Shown in pieces: positions 35,791-48,519 of a stretch of 64,000 bases of DNA. A program made the position numbers and the translations under genes. The stretch is from contig NZ_LYCS01000002.1 of the NCBI RefSeq assembly GCF_001659985.1, positions 124,001 to 188,000 of the forward strand, in the 5' to 3' direction. Numbering within the stretch: position 1 is the stretch's first letter; each line of letters starts with the position of its first letter. Source of the stretch: Oceanobacillus sp. Castelsardo. GTDB lineage: Bacteria; Bacillota; Bacilli; Bacillales; Amphibacillaceae. Below the pieces are notes generated by a model, which was not told the DNA's origin, ran no database searches, and saw only the letters and a list, made by a program, of their open reading frames with translations.

Positions 35791-36597
35791 TTAGGCAAGT
35801 AGTATTAAACTAACAGCCATTATTGCCATTCCAACTATAACTCCATAAATAGACATATGGGCTTCATCATATTTTTTTGCAGCAGGTAATAATTCATCTA
35901 AAGAAATGAATACCATAATACCTGCAACCATGGAAAATATAATTCCAAACAATACATCACTTAAAAATGGCATAAGGATTAAGAAAGCTACTAAAGCACC
36001 AATAGGTTCTGCTAAACCAGATAGAAAAGATAGTTTGAACGCTTTTTTCTTGTCATTAGTGGCATAATACACCGGCACAGATACAGCAATTCCTTCTGGG
36101 ATATTATGAATTGCAACTGCAACAGCAATTGCAACACCGATACTAGGATTCTCTAATGCTGAAATAAAAGTAGCAATTCCTTCCGGGAAGTTATGAATCG
36201 CCAGAGCCAGTGCTGTAAAAAGTCCCATTTTCATCAAATCTGGATCATTCATAGGGGAAGTCGATTTTTCCATATCTTCTACCTTTTTCACTTCATGGGG
36301 ATTCGAATATTTTGGAATGAATCGGTCAATCAGCCCAATTAATAGCATTCCAGCAAAAAAACCAATTACGGTAACCCAATAGCCACTAGTTTCATCAAGT
36401 GCCATCGTTAATGAGTCTTTTGCTTTAAAGAAAATTTCAACCATTGATACATAAATCATAACACCTGCTGATAAACCTAAAGCGAATGATAAAAATTTAG
36501 TATTCGTTGTTTTTGCAAAAAAGGCAATTAAACTTCCTACACCGGTTGCTAACCCAGCAAATAATGTCAATAAAAAAGCAAGCATTACTTCATTCAT
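35791..36597 (-). CDS. ZIP-family divalent metal transporter (ZupT-like)
   Basis: A 268-residue membrane protein with eight likely helices. The metal-binding signature of ZIP transporters is clear: HNFPEGIATF (helix 4, about 140-149) and HNIPEGIAV (helix 5). It imports zinc, and sometimes iron or manganese, into the cytosol. GAGAGGAGT before ATG 36597 sets the start. It is inserted between rnr and smpB, which are adjacent in B. subtilis. No Zur box is evident upstream. Confidence 0.9.
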   Translation of the reverse strand: MNEVMLAFLLTLFAGLATGVGSLIAFFAKTTNTKFLSFALGLSAGVMIYVSMVEIFFKAKDSLTMALDETSGYWVTVIGFFAGMLLIGLIDRFIPKYSNPHEVKKVEDMEKSTSPMNDPDLMKMGLFTALALAIHNFPEGIATFISALENPSIGVAIAVAVAIHNIPEGIAVSVPVYYATNDKKKAFKLSFLSGLAEPIGALVAFLILMPFLSDVLFGIIFSMVAGIMVFISLDELLPAAKKYDEAHMSIYGVIVGMAIMAVSLILLA

Positions 36598-36778
36598 TTG
36601 AAGTACTCCTCTCATGATGCATCTTCAATTATACCTTATAATGAATTAGTTATTAATTAGTATAAAAGGCCATAATTCAGCTGTCAAACAGATTTTCCTT
36701 AAGGCAAAACTTATTATTTATCTATAATATTGTATTATATGCAGGACATTAGTCCAATGTTTTATTTTTTTTCGAAAA

Positions 36779-36813
36779 GAAAGTGAGCCTAATCAATTAG
36801 ACGGCTCACTTTC
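36779..36813 (-). terminator. Terminator overlapping the 3' end of rnr
   Basis: GAAAGTGAGCC pairs perfectly with GGCTCACTTTC, with TTTTCG after it on the minus strand. The rnr stop codon lies in the stem. Confidence 0.85.
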
Positions 36814-39040
36814 TTTTTTTCTTATTTTTTTTATGTTTCTTTTGTTGCTTATTTTTTGGAGGACGGCCATTTTTAGAAGGTTTTTCATTTTTGAACGGCT
36901 TTCTCTTTCTGGCTTTTGTACCAGCACTAACCAATTCAAAATCAATCGCATGTTCATCCATATTAACAGCAGCGACTCTTACCTTTACTTCATCACCTAC
37001 ACGGTACACATTGGCCGTTCGTTCACCAATTAGCGCATGGCTTCTTTCATCATAGTGATAATAATCATCTGTTAGGAAACTAACATGGATAAGACCTTCT
37101 ACTGTATTAGGTAGTTCTACAAACATACCAAAGTTTGTTACGGAACTAATAACCCCGGTGAACTCTTCACCAATTTTATCTTGCATATATTCCGCTTTTT
37201 TCAAATCATCTGTATCCCGTTCTGCATCTACAGCTCGTCTTTCCCTTTCTGAAGTATGACGGGCTATTTCAGGCATACTTTCTTTCCAGTGTTGAATGGT
37301 TTTACTGTCCATCCTTTTATCAAGTAAATATGTTCGGATTAAGCGATGCACAATTAAATCCGGATATCTTCTAATTGGAGACGTGAAATGCGTATAAAAT
37401 TCTGTCGCTAAGCCAAAGTGTCCAATACTTTGTGGATCATATTTTGCTTGTTTCATGGAACGAAGCATTAACTTAGAAACAATCATTTCCTCTGGTTCAC
37501 CTTTAATATCTTCTAAAACCTTTTGAAGAGCTTGAGGGTGAACTTCATTAGCAGTACCTTTTACTTTAATTCCTAATCCACCAAGAAATTCAAAGAAGTT
37601 TTGTAGTTTACCATCATCAGGATCTTCGTGAATACGATGGATAAATGGGACATCCATCCAATGAAAATGTTCCGCAATTGTTTCGTTTGCTGCTAACATA
37701 AATTCTTCAATTAAACGTTCCGCAACAGAACGTTCACGTAAAACAACATCAAATGCCTTTCCTTCTTCATCCACTACTACTTTTGCTTCTTTGAAATCAA
37801 AGTCAATGGCACCGCGTCCCATTCGTTTCCCTCTTAATATTTCCGCAAGCTTTTCCATATTTTCAAACATCGGAACGAGCAATTCATAACGTTTACGCAA
37901 TTCTCCATCATGGTCAACAAGAATTTTGTTCACATCACTATACGTCATCCGCTCCGTCGTCCTAATAACACTTTGGAAAATTTCATGGTTTACTACTTCT
38001 CCCGTTGAGGTAATTTCCATTTCACAACCTAGTGTTAATCGATCAACTTGTGGATTTAAAGAACAAATTCCATTGGATAAACGATGTGGGATCATCGGTA
38101 TAACCCTATCAACTAAGTATACACTTGTTCCTCGTTCAAAGGCTTCTACATCAATAGGGGAACCTTCTCTTACATAATAACTTACATCTGCAATGTATAC
38201 TCCTAGTTTATAGTTGCCATTATTTAATTGTTTAACAGAAACAGCATCATCTAGGTCTTTCGCATCGGCACCATCAATCGTTACAATCATTTCATCCCGT
38301 AAATCTCGACGTCCTTCGAGTTCATCTTCCGAAATTGTTTCTGGTGTGTTAGCTGCTTGTTCTAAAACCTCTTCCGGAAAATCAATGGTGATTCCATGTT
38401 TATAAATAATCGATAGTATATCAATACCTGGGTCATTTTTATGCCCCAATATTTGAATGACTTCCCCTTCCGCACTCTTACGTCCTTCTGGATATTTTGT
38501 AATCTCTACAATAACCTTATGTCCATCTACTGCACCATTTGTTTTTCCTTTTGGTATGAAAATATCGTTTGGAATTCGTTTATCATCTGCTATGACAAAA
38601 CCAAAGGAGCGATTATCTTCAAACGTACCAACTACTTTTGTCACTGCCCTTTCTAAGATACGAATAACTTGTCCTTCAGGGCGATTTTCCTCGTCAGACG
38701 TTTTCTCGATTCGTACGAGAACTTTATCATTATTCATGGCAGAAGCTAAGTCAGATGCATGTATATAAACGTCTGTTAATCCCTCCTCATCCGGAATTAA
38801 AAAAGCAAAACCCTTTTGATGCATTTGAATTTTACCACGTATGAGGTTCATTTTTTCTGGTAATCCAAATCTATTTTTCCTAGTACGTACTAATTCACCA
38901 GCTTCCTCTAGTTCATTTAACGCAATGACTAGCTCCTTAAATTCACTAGAATCATCTATTCCAAGTTCACGCTCAATCTCATCTACAGCCAATGGCCTCA
39001 TCTCAGTTTCTTTGAACATGCTTAGTATTCTATCTTTCAT
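36806..39040 (-). CDS. rnr: Ribonuclease R
   Basis: A 744-residue 3'-5' exoribonuclease that degrades structured RNA and works with tmRNA in clearing faulty mRNA. In order: a helix-turn-helix start, two cold-shock domains (about 70-220), the RNB catalytic domain with the metal-binding [14 protein letters not shown] (about 268-281), an S1 domain (about 630-710) and a Lys-rich tail ending [14 protein letters not shown] 39040 follows AGCAGGTGAG; the in-frame ATG at 39076 has no site. It sits 49 bases after est. Confidence 0.97.
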   Translation of the reverse strand: MKDRILSMFKETEMRPLAVDEIERELGIDDSSEFKELVIALNELEEAGELVRTRKNRFGLPEKMNLIRGKIQMHQKGFAFLIPDEEGLTDVYIHASDLASAMNNDKVLVRIEKTSDEENRPEGQVIRILERAVTKVVGTFEDNRSFGFVIADDKRIPNDIFIPKGKTNGAVDGHKVIVEITKYPEGRKSAEGEVIQILGHKNDPGIDILSIIYKHGITIDFPEEVLEQAANTPETISEDELEGRRDLRDEMIVTIDGADAKDLDDAVSVKQLNNGNYKLGVYIADVSYYVREGSPIDVEAFERGTSVYLVDRVIPMIPHRLSNGICSLNPQVDRLTLGCEMEITSTGEVVNHEIFQSVIRTTERMTYSDVNKILVDHDGELRKRYELLVPMFENMEKLAEILRGKRMGRGAIDFDFKEAKVVVDEEGKAFDVVLRERSVAERLIEEFMLAANETIAEHFHWMDVPFIHRIHEDPDDGKLQNFFEFLGGLGIKVKGTANEVHPQALQKVLEDIKGEPEEMIVSKLMLRSMKQAKYDPQSIGHFGLATEFYTHFTSPIRRYPDLIVHRLIRTYLLDKRMDSKTIQHWKESMPEIARHTSERERRAVDAERDTDDLKKAEYMQDKIGEEFTGVISSVTNFGMFVELPNTVEGLIHVSFLTDDYYHYDERSHALIGERTANVYRVGDEVKVRVAAVNMDEHAIDFELVSAGTKARKRKPFKNEKPSKNGRPPKNKQQKKHKKNKKKRK

Positions 39041-39089
39041 ATTCTCACCTGCTTTCCTAATTATTGTTTGCTTCATATACTATTTATAC

Positions 39090-39836
39090 TCATTCATTCC
39101 ACTGAAGATTTTCTAAAAATTGATAAATATCTTCATACAATTCTTCTTTTTCATCTCCCAATGTAATGACATGGGTAGAATTTTCATACCATTTTATGTT
39201 TTTCTCGTCAGACTCTACGTTCTCAAATATATATGTCGCGCTATCTGTATTTATCATTTCATCATTGCGAGCTTGCACAACAAAGGTTGGGGTATAAATT
39301 GTATCAATATTACTTCTCACTTCGTTGATAGTTTCTCCTAATTCATCGAATAAATCGAATGAATCTTCCATTAACTGGTTAACTTCTTTCTCGATGGTTT
39401 GCTCATCTTTGCCTTCTAATTGTTTATACTCTTTGGCAAATAGTTTAAACCCCTTCGATAATTGAAATTCATTATCATAAAACATAGGGGCACACATGGA
39501 AATTACTGCTTTGATCGGCGTGGAGTAAGCCAATTTCAGACCTAAAACACCCCCAAGGGACAATCCAGCAACAGCTATTTCTTCATACCCTAATTCCTTT
39601 AAATGATCTAACCCTTTTTGGACGTCTTCCCACCATTGTTTTGGATTAGATTTAAGAATCTCTTCAGGTGGCAAACCATGTCCCCTATAAATCGGCGCAT
39701 GAGAGGTATATCCTTTTTTCTCAAGAAATCGACCAAGCATCCGTACATCAGCAGAATGCCCGGTAAATCCATGTAATAAAAGTACAGCACGTTTACCCGC
39801 TTCGAAAGTAAATGGTTTTGGTTGAACTATTTTCAT
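39090..39836 (-). CDS. est: Carboxylesterase (Est/YvaK type)
   Basis: A 248-residue alpha/beta hydrolase. The oxyanion motif LLHGFTGH (about 20), nucleophile GLSLGG (about 94), an Asp in VQARNDEMI (about 193) and the catalytic His in STHVITLG (about 223) match the Geobacillus Est30 family, which hydrolyses short-chain esters. It lies between secG and rnr, exactly as yvaK in B. subtilis. The physiological substrate is unknown. Confidence 0.93.
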   Translation of the reverse strand: MKIVQPKPFTFEAGKRAVLLLHGFTGHSADVRMLGRFLEKKGYTSHAPIYRGHGLPPEEILKSNPKQWWEDVQKGLDHLKELGYEEIAVAGLSLGGVLGLKLAYSTPIKAVISMCAPMFYDNEFQLSKGFKLFAKEYKQLEGKDEQTIEKEVNQLMEDSFDLFDELGETINEVRSNIDTIYTPTFVVQARNDEMINTDSATYIFENVESDEKNIKWYENSTHVITLGDEKEELYEDIYQFLENLQWNE

Positions 39837-39860
39837 GATGTTACATCTCCTATCTTTATA

Positions 39861-39923
39861 GGTTGTTCAAAAAGTCCGGTAAAAATAGCCGACTCAGTCC
39901 TTTTATCCACCTTTTGAACACCC
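39861..39923. repeat. Dispersed intergenic repeat, copy A
   Basis: Starts GGTTGTTCAAAAAGTCCGGT and ends CTTTTGAACACCC, so the ends are inverted repeats of TGTTCAAAAG. Copies related in the first 20 bases occur at 62501 and 59271. It looks like a small palindromic element found in many copies in Bacillaceae genomes. Confidence 0.65.
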
Positions 39924-39970
39924 ACTAATAACTATTCCCTTATTCTTCCAATTCTAAATATCATAATTAA

Positions 39971-40000
39971 ACCCTTATCACTTCTCATAGTGATAAGGGT
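39971..40000 (-). terminator. Terminator after secG
   Basis: ACCCTTATCACT pairs perfectly with AGTGATAAGGGT around six bases, followed by TTTAATTATG on the minus strand. Confidence 0.88.
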
Positions 40001-40009
40001 CGAATATAA

Positions 40010-40240
40010 TTATACTAAATATCCACTTATAAAAGCTAATACAAAAAATAAGATCCCAGTAATTACTGTACCACGATGTAAAACTAAATCCATACCACGA
40101 GCTTTCTGTTTACCAAATAATTGCTCGGCACCCCCAGAAATAGCTCCGGACAGTCCAGCACTTTTTCCAGATTGTAGTAGAACTAAAGTAATTAAAATTA
40201 TTGCATCAATAATTAATAATGTATTTACTAATCCAGACAT
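40010..40240 (-). CDS. secG: Preprotein translocase subunit SecG
   Basis: A 76-residue membrane protein with two hydrophobic segments (about 5-24 and 53-73) joined by a Gly/Ser-rich loop with [13 protein letters not shown], typical of SecG. It assists SecYE in protein export. Its place before est and rnr is standard for Bacillus. GGAGGT precedes ATG 40240. Confidence 0.95.
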   Translation of the reverse strand: MSGLVNTLLIIDAIILITLVLLQSGKSAGLSGAISGGAEQLFGKQKARGMDLVLHRGTVITGILFFVLAFISGYLV

Positions 40241-40349
40241 GTTTCCAAGATACCTCCTATTTCCGACACTAACTACTATTTACTTTAGCACAATTAATAA
40301 AAGAATAGCAAGCTATACTTTACCTTTATTTAAAAGAAAGGATGATTAG

Positions 40350-41270
40350 ATGAAACAGTCCTTTTGGTTAAAAGCAGAAGATCATACCGATTTATACATA
40401 AAAAGATGGCAAACAGAAAATGCTAAACCAAAAGCAATTATACAAATTTCCCATGGTATGGCAGAACACATAGGAAGATATGAGTCTTTTGCAACATTCC
40501 TAACAGATAAAGGATTTACCGTATATGGTAATGACCATCGAGGACATGGACAAACTGGATTAAAACAAGGTTTACTCGGTTATTTTGATAAAAACAATGG
40601 CTTCTTTAAAGTGGTGAATGATCTACACCAAATAAACACTCACATAAAAGAAGAACATCCTCACGTACCCATTTTTCTTTTCGGTCATAGTATGGGTTCC
40701 TTTATCGCAAGAAATTTCATACAAAAATATAGCCATTCTATTAATGGAGTTATTTTATCCGGAACCGGTTATTTTCCAAACATCGTAACTGTACCAGGTA
40801 AATTACTTTCCGTATTATTGCCAAGTAAAAAGCCATCGAAGATTATGAATCATTTAGCATTTGGGAATTATAATAAGAAAATTAAAGGGCATAAAACAAA
40901 GCATGATTGGATATCTAGTGATGAATTAGAAGTTGAAAAGTATATGAATGACCCTTTATCCGGATTCATTCCAACTGCTCGTTTCTTTTATGATTTAATG
41001 TCTGGATTATACCAAATGCAAAAGCAAAATGAATTGATAAGAAAGGACTTACCGATGCTTTTTATAAGTGGTTCTGATGATCCTGTAGGAAATTATGAGA
41101 AAGGTGTTTGGAAAAGTGTGCAATTATATAAAAATGCAGGTATAAGGTCGATAGATACTCATTTATTCAAAGGTGCTCGACATGAGATAATAAATGATTC
41201 AGTTAAGGAAGAAGTATACTCCGTCATTTGTAACTGGATTAATCAGCAATTATCAAACACAGTAAATTAG
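40350..41270 (+). CDS. Alpha/beta hydrolase, monoacylglycerol lipase-like
   Basis: A 306-residue enzyme of the serine aminopeptidase S33/lysophospholipase group. The motif HGMAEH (about 35) and the nucleophile GHSMGS (about 113) are clear; Asp in SGSDDPVG (about 245) and His in GARHEIIND (about 275) complete the triad. It probably hydrolyses monoacylglycerols or lysolipids. No signal peptide is seen, so it acts in the cytosol or at the membrane inner face. Ribosome-binding AAAGGATG is upstream. It ends 25 bases before ptsI and may be co-transcribed with it. Confidence 0.85.
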   Translation: MKQSFWLKAEDHTDLYIKRWQTENAKPKAIIQISHGMAEHIGRYESFATFLTDKGFTVYGNDHRGHGQTGLKQGLLGYFDKNNGFFKVVNDLHQINTHIKEEHPHVPIFLFGHSMGSFIARNFIQKYSHSINGVILSGTGYFPNIVTVPGKLLSVLLPSKKPSKIMNHLAFGNYNKKIKGHKTKHDWISSDELEVEKYMNDPLSGFIPTARFFYDLMSGLYQMQKQNELIRKDLPMLFISGSDDPVGNYEKGVWKSVQLYKNAGIRSIDTHLFKGARHEIINDSVKEEVYSVICNWINQQLSNTVN

Positions 41271-41295
41271 AGATGGAAAGGTTGTAGAAGTAAAA

Positions 41296-43008
41296 ATGAC
41301 ACTAATCGAAGGTATAGCAGCATCGACAGGAATTGCAATAGCAAAAGCATATCAACTTACCACTCCTGATTTATCTTTTGAAAAGAAAACCATCGACAAT
41401 CCTATTGAGGAAATAGAAAGATTGAATCGGGCATTAGATACATCTAAATCAGAACTTGAGAAAATTAAAGAACATACAAGAAATTCCTTAGGAGATGAGC
41501 ATGCTGAAATCTTTTCTGCACACTTGCTTATTTTAAATGACCCTGAAATGATTAATCCAATGAAGGATAAAATCAAGGAAAAAAACGTGATGGCGGAGAC
41601 AGCTCTTGATGAAGTTGCAAACATGTTTATTGAAATGTTTCAAAATATGGATAATGAGTACATGAGAGAACGTGCTGCTGATATTAGAGATGTGACCAAA
41701 CGTGTAATGGCTCATTTATTAGGTGTGTCATTTCCTAACTCTGCATTAATAAATGAGGAAGTAATCGTAATTGCGAATGACTTAACACCATCTGATACGG
41801 CACAATTAAATCGCCAATATGTGAAAGGTTTTGCTACCAACATTGGCGGAAGGACTTCCCATTCAGCTATTATGGCGAGGTCTCTTGAGATTCCAGCTGT
41901 CGTAGGAACGAAAAATGTAACTACCTCTATAAGTCAAAATGATATGGTAATTATCGATGGTATGGAAGGGAAAGTAATTATTCATCCTAGTGAAGAAGAA
42001 TTAGCAAATTACCGTGAGAAACAAAACACTTTCCGCAAACAACAAGCAGAATGGGCAAAATTAAAAGGTGAACCGACATTCTCGAAAGACGGGGAACAAG
42101 TTGAATTAGTTGCTAACATTGGGACCCCAAATGACATTGATGGAGTTTTAAATAATGGTGGCGAAGGAGTAGGACTTTACCGCACAGAATTTCTTTATAT
42201 GGGTAAAAGTGAACTACCTTCAGAAGAAGAACAGTTCGAAGCGTATAAAACCGTTCTAGAGAGGATGGATGGGAAGCCTGTTGTTGTTCGAACGTTGGAT
42301 GTGGGTGGAGACAAGGAACTTAGTTATCTTAATCTTCCTAAGGAAATGAACCCATTTCTTGGTTTTCGAGCAATCCGTTTTTGTTTAGAAAATGAGGACG
42401 TTTTCCGTCCACAATTACGAGCATTGCTCCGCGCTAGTGCTTACGGAAACTTGAAAATTATGTTTCCTATGATTGCAACGTTAGAGGAATTCCGTCAAGC
42501 TAAATCTATCCTTTTAGACGAAAAGGAATCTCTAAAGGCTAGTGGTGTGAAAGTTGCAGAGGATATTGAAGTTGGAATTATGGTCGAAATTCCATCGACT
42601 GCCGTAACAGCGAAACAGTTTGCAAAAGAAGTGGATTTCTTTAGTATCGGAACGAATGATTTAATACAATATACGATGGCTGCAGACCGTATGAATGAAC
42701 GGGTTTCTTATTTGTATCAACCATATCATCCAGCTATTCTTAACTTAGTAAACAATGTTATTGAATCCGCACATAAAGAAGGAAAATGGACTGGTATGTG
42801 TGGTGAAATGGCTGGTGACCCGATTGCTATTCCAATACTTTTAGGACTTGGTTTAGATGAATTCAGTATGAGCGCAACATCTATTTTACCTGCACGGACA
42901 CAAATAAAAAATCTATCTCAGAAAGAAATTGCCAAACACAAAGTGCAAATTTTATCGATGGGGACTGCAGATGAAGTGGTGGAATTTATTAAAGGAATAA
43001 CTGAGTAA
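41296..43008 (+). CDS. ptsI: PTS enzyme I (phosphoenolpyruvate-protein phosphotransferase)
   Basis: A 570-residue protein that takes phosphate from PEP and hands it to HPr, starting sugar uptake by the PTS. The phosphorylated His is in [13 protein letters not shown] (about 190). The PEP-binding barrel has the motifs [11 protein letters not shown] (about 333) and [14 protein letters not shown] (about 455), and the Cys of [11 protein letters not shown] (about 502). In most Bacillus it follows ptsH; here no ptsH precedes it, and the only HPr-like gene in the window is crh. Terminator after it. Confidence 0.95.
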   Translation: MTLIEGIAASTGIAIAKAYQLTTPDLSFEKKTIDNPIEEIERLNRALDTSKSELEKIKEHTRNSLGDEHAEIFSAHLLILNDPEMINPMKDKIKEKNVMAETALDEVANMFIEMFQNMDNEYMRERAADIRDVTKRVMAHLLGVSFPNSALINEEVIVIANDLTPSDTAQLNRQYVKGFATNIGGRTSHSAIMARSLEIPAVVGTKNVTTSISQNDMVIIDGMEGKVIIHPSEEELANYREKQNTFRKQQAEWAKLKGEPTFSKDGEQVELVANIGTPNDIDGVLNNGGEGVGLYRTEFLYMGKSELPSEEEQFEAYKTVLERMDGKPVVVRTLDVGGDKELSYLNLPKEMNPFLGFRAIRFCLENEDVFRPQLRALLRASAYGNLKIMFPMIATLEEFRQAKSILLDEKESLKASGVKVAEDIEVGIMVEIPSTAVTAKQFAKEVDFFSIGTNDLIQYTMAADRMNERVSYLYQPYHPAILNLVNNVIESAHKEGKWTGMCGEMAGDPIAIPILLGLGLDEFSMSATSILPARTQIKNLSQKEIAKHKVQILSMGTADEVVEFIKGITE

Positions 43009-43015
43009 AACGCTA

Positions 43016-43050
43016 AACACCTTGTCTTTACTTGTTGGACAAGGTGTTTT
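43016..43050 (+). terminator. Terminator after ptsI
   Basis: AACACCTTGTC pairs perfectly with GACAAGGTGTT around 11 bases, followed by TTTTTATTG. Confidence 0.93.
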
Positions 43051-43057
43051 TTATTGT

Positions 43058-43638
43058 TTAACATTCAACAAACTCTAACTTTTCGTCAATCGGCGTCCTT
43101 CCTTTATCAATTGGAATCTTTTTTGGATATCCCATTTGCATTACAGCAGCTATTTTAATTCGTTTGCCCTCTAACCCGATTTCTTTTACAAATTGTGGAT
43201 CGTGCATATAGGGTGTGATAGTCCATAACATACCTACCCCAAACTTCCATGCGGCTAGTTGAGCATTTTGTATAAAAGCACAAATGGATGCATATTCTTC
43301 TTCATTTCGAATCTTATCGTTGGGCTGTTCATAATAAATCACAGCATGGTGAGGGATAGCAAGAAGGAAACTGGATAAGGAATCTATCGTTTTTAACGTT
43401 TTCGGATGGTCATCATCTTTAATCATGCCAATCCTCTGGTAACTTTTCATGATACTTTGAATAAAGCCCTTCCTTCCGTCACCTTGATATACTTTAATTT
43501 TCCAACGTTCTTTCATATAATGGGTCGGCGCAAAGGAGCCATAGGTGAAGATTTGCTTTAATGTTTCTTTATTTACTTGTTCTTCTTTAAATGAATGGAT
43601 AGATCTACGAGACTTAATCCCCTCTAAAATATCAATAA
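43058..43638 (-). pseudogene. Nitroreductase-family gene with a disrupted 5' end
   Basis: The intact part (43058-43516, 152 residues) is the C-terminal portion of a flavin nitroreductase-like protein. Upstream, AGGAGGAG (about 43642-43649) leads to a frame reading (ATT)DILEG, then a tract of six G, then IKSRRSIHSFKEEQVNKETL in another frame. The typical family start is MDILEGIKSRRSI. Four Gs instead of six would join the frames, giving 192 residues, but the first codon would still be ATT rather than ATG. So two lesions, or one plus an odd start, affect the gene. Translation from ATG 43516 would lack the flavin-binding N-terminus. Confidence 0.75.
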
Positions 43639-43692
43639 CGTTCTCCTCCTGCCCACATTCTTACTACTATTTTAACATACATTCATATTTTT

Positions 43693-44664
43693 CTATTTAA
43701 ATTCTACCCCTGTCATCACTTCCATAAAATGCTTGAAAAATTTTGGATAGTCTAGCTGTAACGCAATTTGATGTTTTTTAATGACCGCTTCCGTTTCTTC
43801 TTCTAAATCTCCAAATGGTCTTATGTCAGCAATACTCTGACCCCGTTCCGTTCCATTCATTGACCGTACGACATAAACCGGAAAACTCTCATACTTAAGC
43901 ATATCATCATAATATACAGCCATTAAGGTGAGTACATCATGTAAAGGACTTCCTTGTACACTTGGATCACGTTTTTTATAAAAATCATAATAGTAATCAA
44001 GGAGGGTTTTTATTAGAGGTACTTTCCCGACTTGATCAATATAATTAACCATTTCAGGTGTAACAATTGCTCTAGATGTTACATTTAAAGGATAAATTTT
44101 AACCTTACTTGCATAACTAAGAACTAATTGTGCAGCTATCGGATCGCCATGGAAGTTAGCTTCAGAAACTGATGTAACATTACCTGGATACCAGAATGCT
44201 CCTCCCATAATATAGTATTCTTTAATTTGTTTCATCAAATTAGGATGCAGAATAAACAATGTAGCTAAAGAGGTCAATCGACCAATATTAACGATAATAA
44301 GATCATCCAAATGTTCTTTAATGATTTCAATGACTTCAAAGAAATTTTCACTTAAAACCTGAGCCCCATCTGTAGGGGGTATAATAGGCCCAAGTCCATA
44401 TTCCCCATGAATTTCCGGGAAAAACTTAGGAATTTCTCCCGTCATCGAAAGTTCCGCTCCTGCAATAATTTTAAAATTTTCTATTTCTAATATATCAAAC
44501 ATCTTATAAACATAATTAATATTAGCTATCGCATTTTCTCTAGGTATGTTACCATAATCGGCTACCACACCTACTACGTCAATATCTTTACTTAAATAAG
44601 AAAAGATGAGAGCTACAGTATCATCTATGCCAATGTCTCCAAAGAGCAATACTTTTTTCGCCAT
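43693..44664 (-). CDS. Nucleoside hydrolase (inosine-uridine preferring type)
   Basis: A 323-residue enzyme that splits nucleosides into base and ribose. The calcium-binding signature appears as GDIGIDDTVAL (about 9-19), slightly different from the usual DxDxGxDD, with the later conserved Asp in HDVLTLMAVYYDD (about 243). NVTSRAIVT and MGGAF support the family. It is monocistronic. The departure at the first Asp (FGDIGIDD) leaves substrate specificity uncertain. Confidence 0.85.
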   Translation of the reverse strand: MAKKVLLFGDIGIDDTVALIFSYLSKDIDVVGVVADYGNIPRENAIANINYVYKMFDILEIENFKIIAGAELSMTGEIPKFFPEIHGEYGLGPIIPPTDGAQVLSENFFEVIEIIKEHLDDLIIVNIGRLTSLATLFILHPNLMKQIKEYYIMGGAFWYPGNVTSVSEANFHGDPIAAQLVLSYASKVKIYPLNVTSRAIVTPEMVNYIDQVGKVPLIKTLLDYYYDFYKKRDPSVQGSPLHDVLTLMAVYYDDMLKYESFPVYVVRSMNGTERGQSIADIRPFGDLEEETEAVIKKHQIALQLDYPKFFKHFMEVMTGVEFK

Positions 44665-44736
44665 TCTTCCTCCCTCCCTATGCTATGATATTAATTCTAT
44701 AATTTGTCCTATGCCTTCATGGAAACAATAAAAAAA

Positions 44737-44769
44737 TAGAGTGCTAAACCTTTCCGGTTTTGCACTCTA
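44737..44769 (-). terminator. Terminator of the glycolytic operon after eno
   Basis: TAGAGTGC...ACC pairs with GGT...GCACTCTA, followed on the minus strand by TTTTTTTATTG. Strong intrinsic terminator. Confidence 0.93.
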
Positions 44770-44786
44770 TTGATTTTGTAACTAAC

Positions 44787-46091
<1,305 letters not shown>

Positions 46092-46178
46092 TTATAGTAG
46101 TTTTTTATTAAGTCCATTTTTCCAATCAATGAGTGGCTAGCCAATCTTAGCTCATTACTGGAGTTTTAGGATATATAT

Positions 46179-47720
46179 TTATTTTTCAATCAATGAATTC
46201 CCAGTCATTTCTTCTGGTTTTTCAACATTCAATAAATCAAGTAAGGTTGGTGCTAAGTCTGCAAGAATTCCACCATCACGTAATTTAATATCCTCTTTCG
46301 TAACGATGACAGGTACAGGGTTTGTTGTATGAGCTGTCATTGGTTCACCTTCCAATGTTACTACTTCATCCGAGTTACCATGATCAGCTGTAATAATTGC
46401 ATTCCCACCAAGTTCCACGATTTTATCGACAACTTTGCCTAAACACTCGTCCACTGCTTCGATTGCTTTAATAGTTGGTTCTAACATTCCGGAATGCCCA
46501 ACCATATCAGGGTTAGCAAAGTTAAGAATAATAGCATTTGGACGTTCTTCAGAATCAAGTTCTTGAAGCAACGCGTCCGTCACTTCGTAAGCACTCATTT
46601 CTGGTTTAAGGTCGTAAGTCGCTACTTTTGGTGAATTAATAAGAATTCGTTTTTCTCCGTCGAATTCTTGTTCACGTCCACCACTCATGAAAAAGGTTAC
46701 GTGTGGGTATTTTTCTGTTTCTGCAATACGTAATTGTTTTAAACCATTTTGAGACAGAACCTCACCAATCGTGTTATCCAAGTTCACCGGTTTATAGGCT
46801 ACATAACCATCAACTGTTTCACTAAAGTTTGTTAACATCGTGAAATCAAGATTTTTCGGAACACCAGGTCCACGATCAAAATCACGGAAGTCTTCATTTG
46901 CAAAAGTACGAGAGATTTGGATTGCACGGTCAGGTCGGAAATTATAGAAAATGATAGAATCATTATCTTGTACTTTTCCAACTGCCTCTCCATTTTCATC
47001 AACAATTACAGAAGGAATAACGAATTCATCATAAACTCCGTTTTCATAGGAGTCTTCTACAACTTCCATAGCGGTATGGTAGCTAGGTCCTTCCCCATAT
47101 ACCATGGCATCATATGATTTCTTCACACGATCCCAACGTTTATCCCTATCCATGGAATAGTAACGCCCAGAGATGGTAGCGAACTGACCTACACCTAGTT
47201 CCTCCATTTTTTCTTCTGTTTGTTTAATGAATTGTTTCGCTGTTTGTGGTCCAACATCACGACCATCAAGGAAACCATGAACATAAACTTCTTTAAGTCC
47301 TTGATCACTTGCAAGCTTTAACAAAGCGAACAAATGATTAATATGACTATGGACCCCACCATCAGATAATAAACCAAATAAATGTAACGCACGGTTATTA
47401 TCTTTGGCATGTTGGATCGATTTTAGAAAAGCTTCATTATGGTAAAATTCGCCTTCTTTAATAGACAAATTCACTCTTGTTAAACTTTGATAAACGATAC
47501 GGCCTGCACCAATATTCAAATGTCCAACTTCAGAGTTACCCATTTGTCCTTCAGGTAATCCTACCGCTTCTCCACTAGCTGTTAATTGATTATGTGCAAA
47601 TTGGTTCCAGTAACGGTCAAAGTTTGGTTTTTTCGCCTGTGCAACTGCATTCCCAAATTGTTCATTACGAAATGCGAATCCATCTAAGATGATTAATGCA
47701 GCTAGTTTTTCATTACTCAT
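46179..47720 (-). CDS. gpmI: 2,3-bisphosphoglycerate-independent phosphoglycerate mutase
   Basis: Interconverts 3- and 2-phosphoglycerate with two Mn ions. The 513-residue protein shows the catalytic Ser in [14 protein letters not shown] (about 62), the metal sites LDGFA (start), and [11 protein letters not shown] (about 445). It overlaps tpiA by four bases (ATGA), so the two are translationally coupled. The Mn dependence makes it pH-sensitive, and in Bacillus it matters in sporulation. Confidence 0.97.
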   Translation of the reverse strand: MSNEKLAALIILDGFAFRNEQFGNAVAQAKKPNFDRYWNQFAHNQLTASGEAVGLPEGQMGNSEVGHLNIGAGRIVYQSLTRVNLSIKEGEFYHNEAFLKSIQHAKDNNRALHLFGLLSDGGVHSHINHLFALLKLASDQGLKEVYVHGFLDGRDVGPQTAKQFIKQTEEKMEELGVGQFATISGRYYSMDRDKRWDRVKKSYDAMVYGEGPSYHTAMEVVEDSYENGVYDEFVIPSVIVDENGEAVGKVQDNDSIIFYNFRPDRAIQISRTFANEDFRDFDRGPGVPKNLDFTMLTNFSETVDGYVAYKPVNLDNTIGEVLSQNGLKQLRIAETEKYPHVTFFMSGGREQEFDGEKRILINSPKVATYDLKPEMSAYEVTDALLQELDSEERPNAIILNFANPDMVGHSGMLEPTIKAIEAVDECLGKVVDKIVELGGNAIITADHGNSDEVVTLEGEPMTAHTTNPVPVIVTKEDIKLRDGGILADLAPTLLDLLNVEKPEEMTGNSLIEK

Positions 47721-48475
47721 TTTGCTCCAGCCTCCACAAGCTGTAAGAAAGAGTCAGCTTCTAGGCTTGCTCCACCAACAAGTGCACCATCTATATCAGA
47801 TTGTGCTAATAATTCATCCACGTTAGCAGGTTTTACACTTCCACCATATTGAATAATGACTTGTTCTGCAGTAGCTTCTGAAGTTAATTCTCTTACAACA
47901 TTACGAATATGTGTACATACTTCATTAGCTTGTTCACTTGTCGCTGTTTTACCAGTTCCAATTGCCCAAATTGGCTCATAAGCAATGATTGTATTTGCTA
48001 CTTGTTCTTCGGATAAACCTTCAAGCGCTTTTTGTACTTGAGTTCCGACAAGACCCATTGTTTCGTTAGCTTCACGTTGCTCTAATGTTTCACCAACACA
48101 AACAATTGGCGTTAAACCATGATTGAATGCAGCATGAGTCTTTTTGTTAACTGTCTCATCTGTTTCCTCAAAATACTCACGGCGCTCAGAGTGACCTAAT
48201 ACAACGTGAGTTACTCCTAGGTCCTTTAACATAACGGGACTTACTTCACCAGTAAATGCTCCATCATTTTCAAAGTGCATATTTTGTGCAGCAACTTTTA
48301 ATTTAGAAGCCTTTGATTTCTCTACAAGAGAAGCTAAAAATGGATATGGTGCACATACGATTGCTTCTACTTGATCACTATTAGGTATTTTTTCTTTTAC
48401 TTCATCTACAAAACTATTTGCTTCGGATAAAACTTTATTCATTTTCCAGTTACCAGCAATTACTTTTTTACGCAT
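47717..48475 (-). CDS. tpiA: Triosephosphate isomerase
   Basis: Interconverts dihydroxyacetone phosphate and glyceraldehyde 3-phosphate. The 252-residue chain has AGNWKMNK at the start, the electrophilic His in VLGHSERR (about 94), the catalytic Glu in [11 protein letters not shown] (about 167) and the phosphate loop [18 protein letters not shown] precedes ATG 48475, 44 bases after pgk. Confidence 0.98.
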   Translation of the reverse strand: MRKKVIAGNWKMNKVLSEANSFVDEVKEKIPNSDQVEAIVCAPYPFLASLVEKSKASKLKVAAQNMHFENDGAFTGEVSPVMLKDLGVTHVVLGHSERREYFEETDETVNKKTHAAFNHGLTPIVCVGETLEQREANETMGLVGTQVQKALEGLSEEQVANTIIAYEPIWAIGTGKTATSEQANEVCTHIRNVVRELTSEATAEQVIIQYGGSVKPANVDELLAQSDIDGALVGGASLEADSFLQLVEAGAK

Positions 48476-48519
48476 TGTCTCACCTCAAAATAAATTAAAT
48501 GCAGGATTTAATTTTTATA

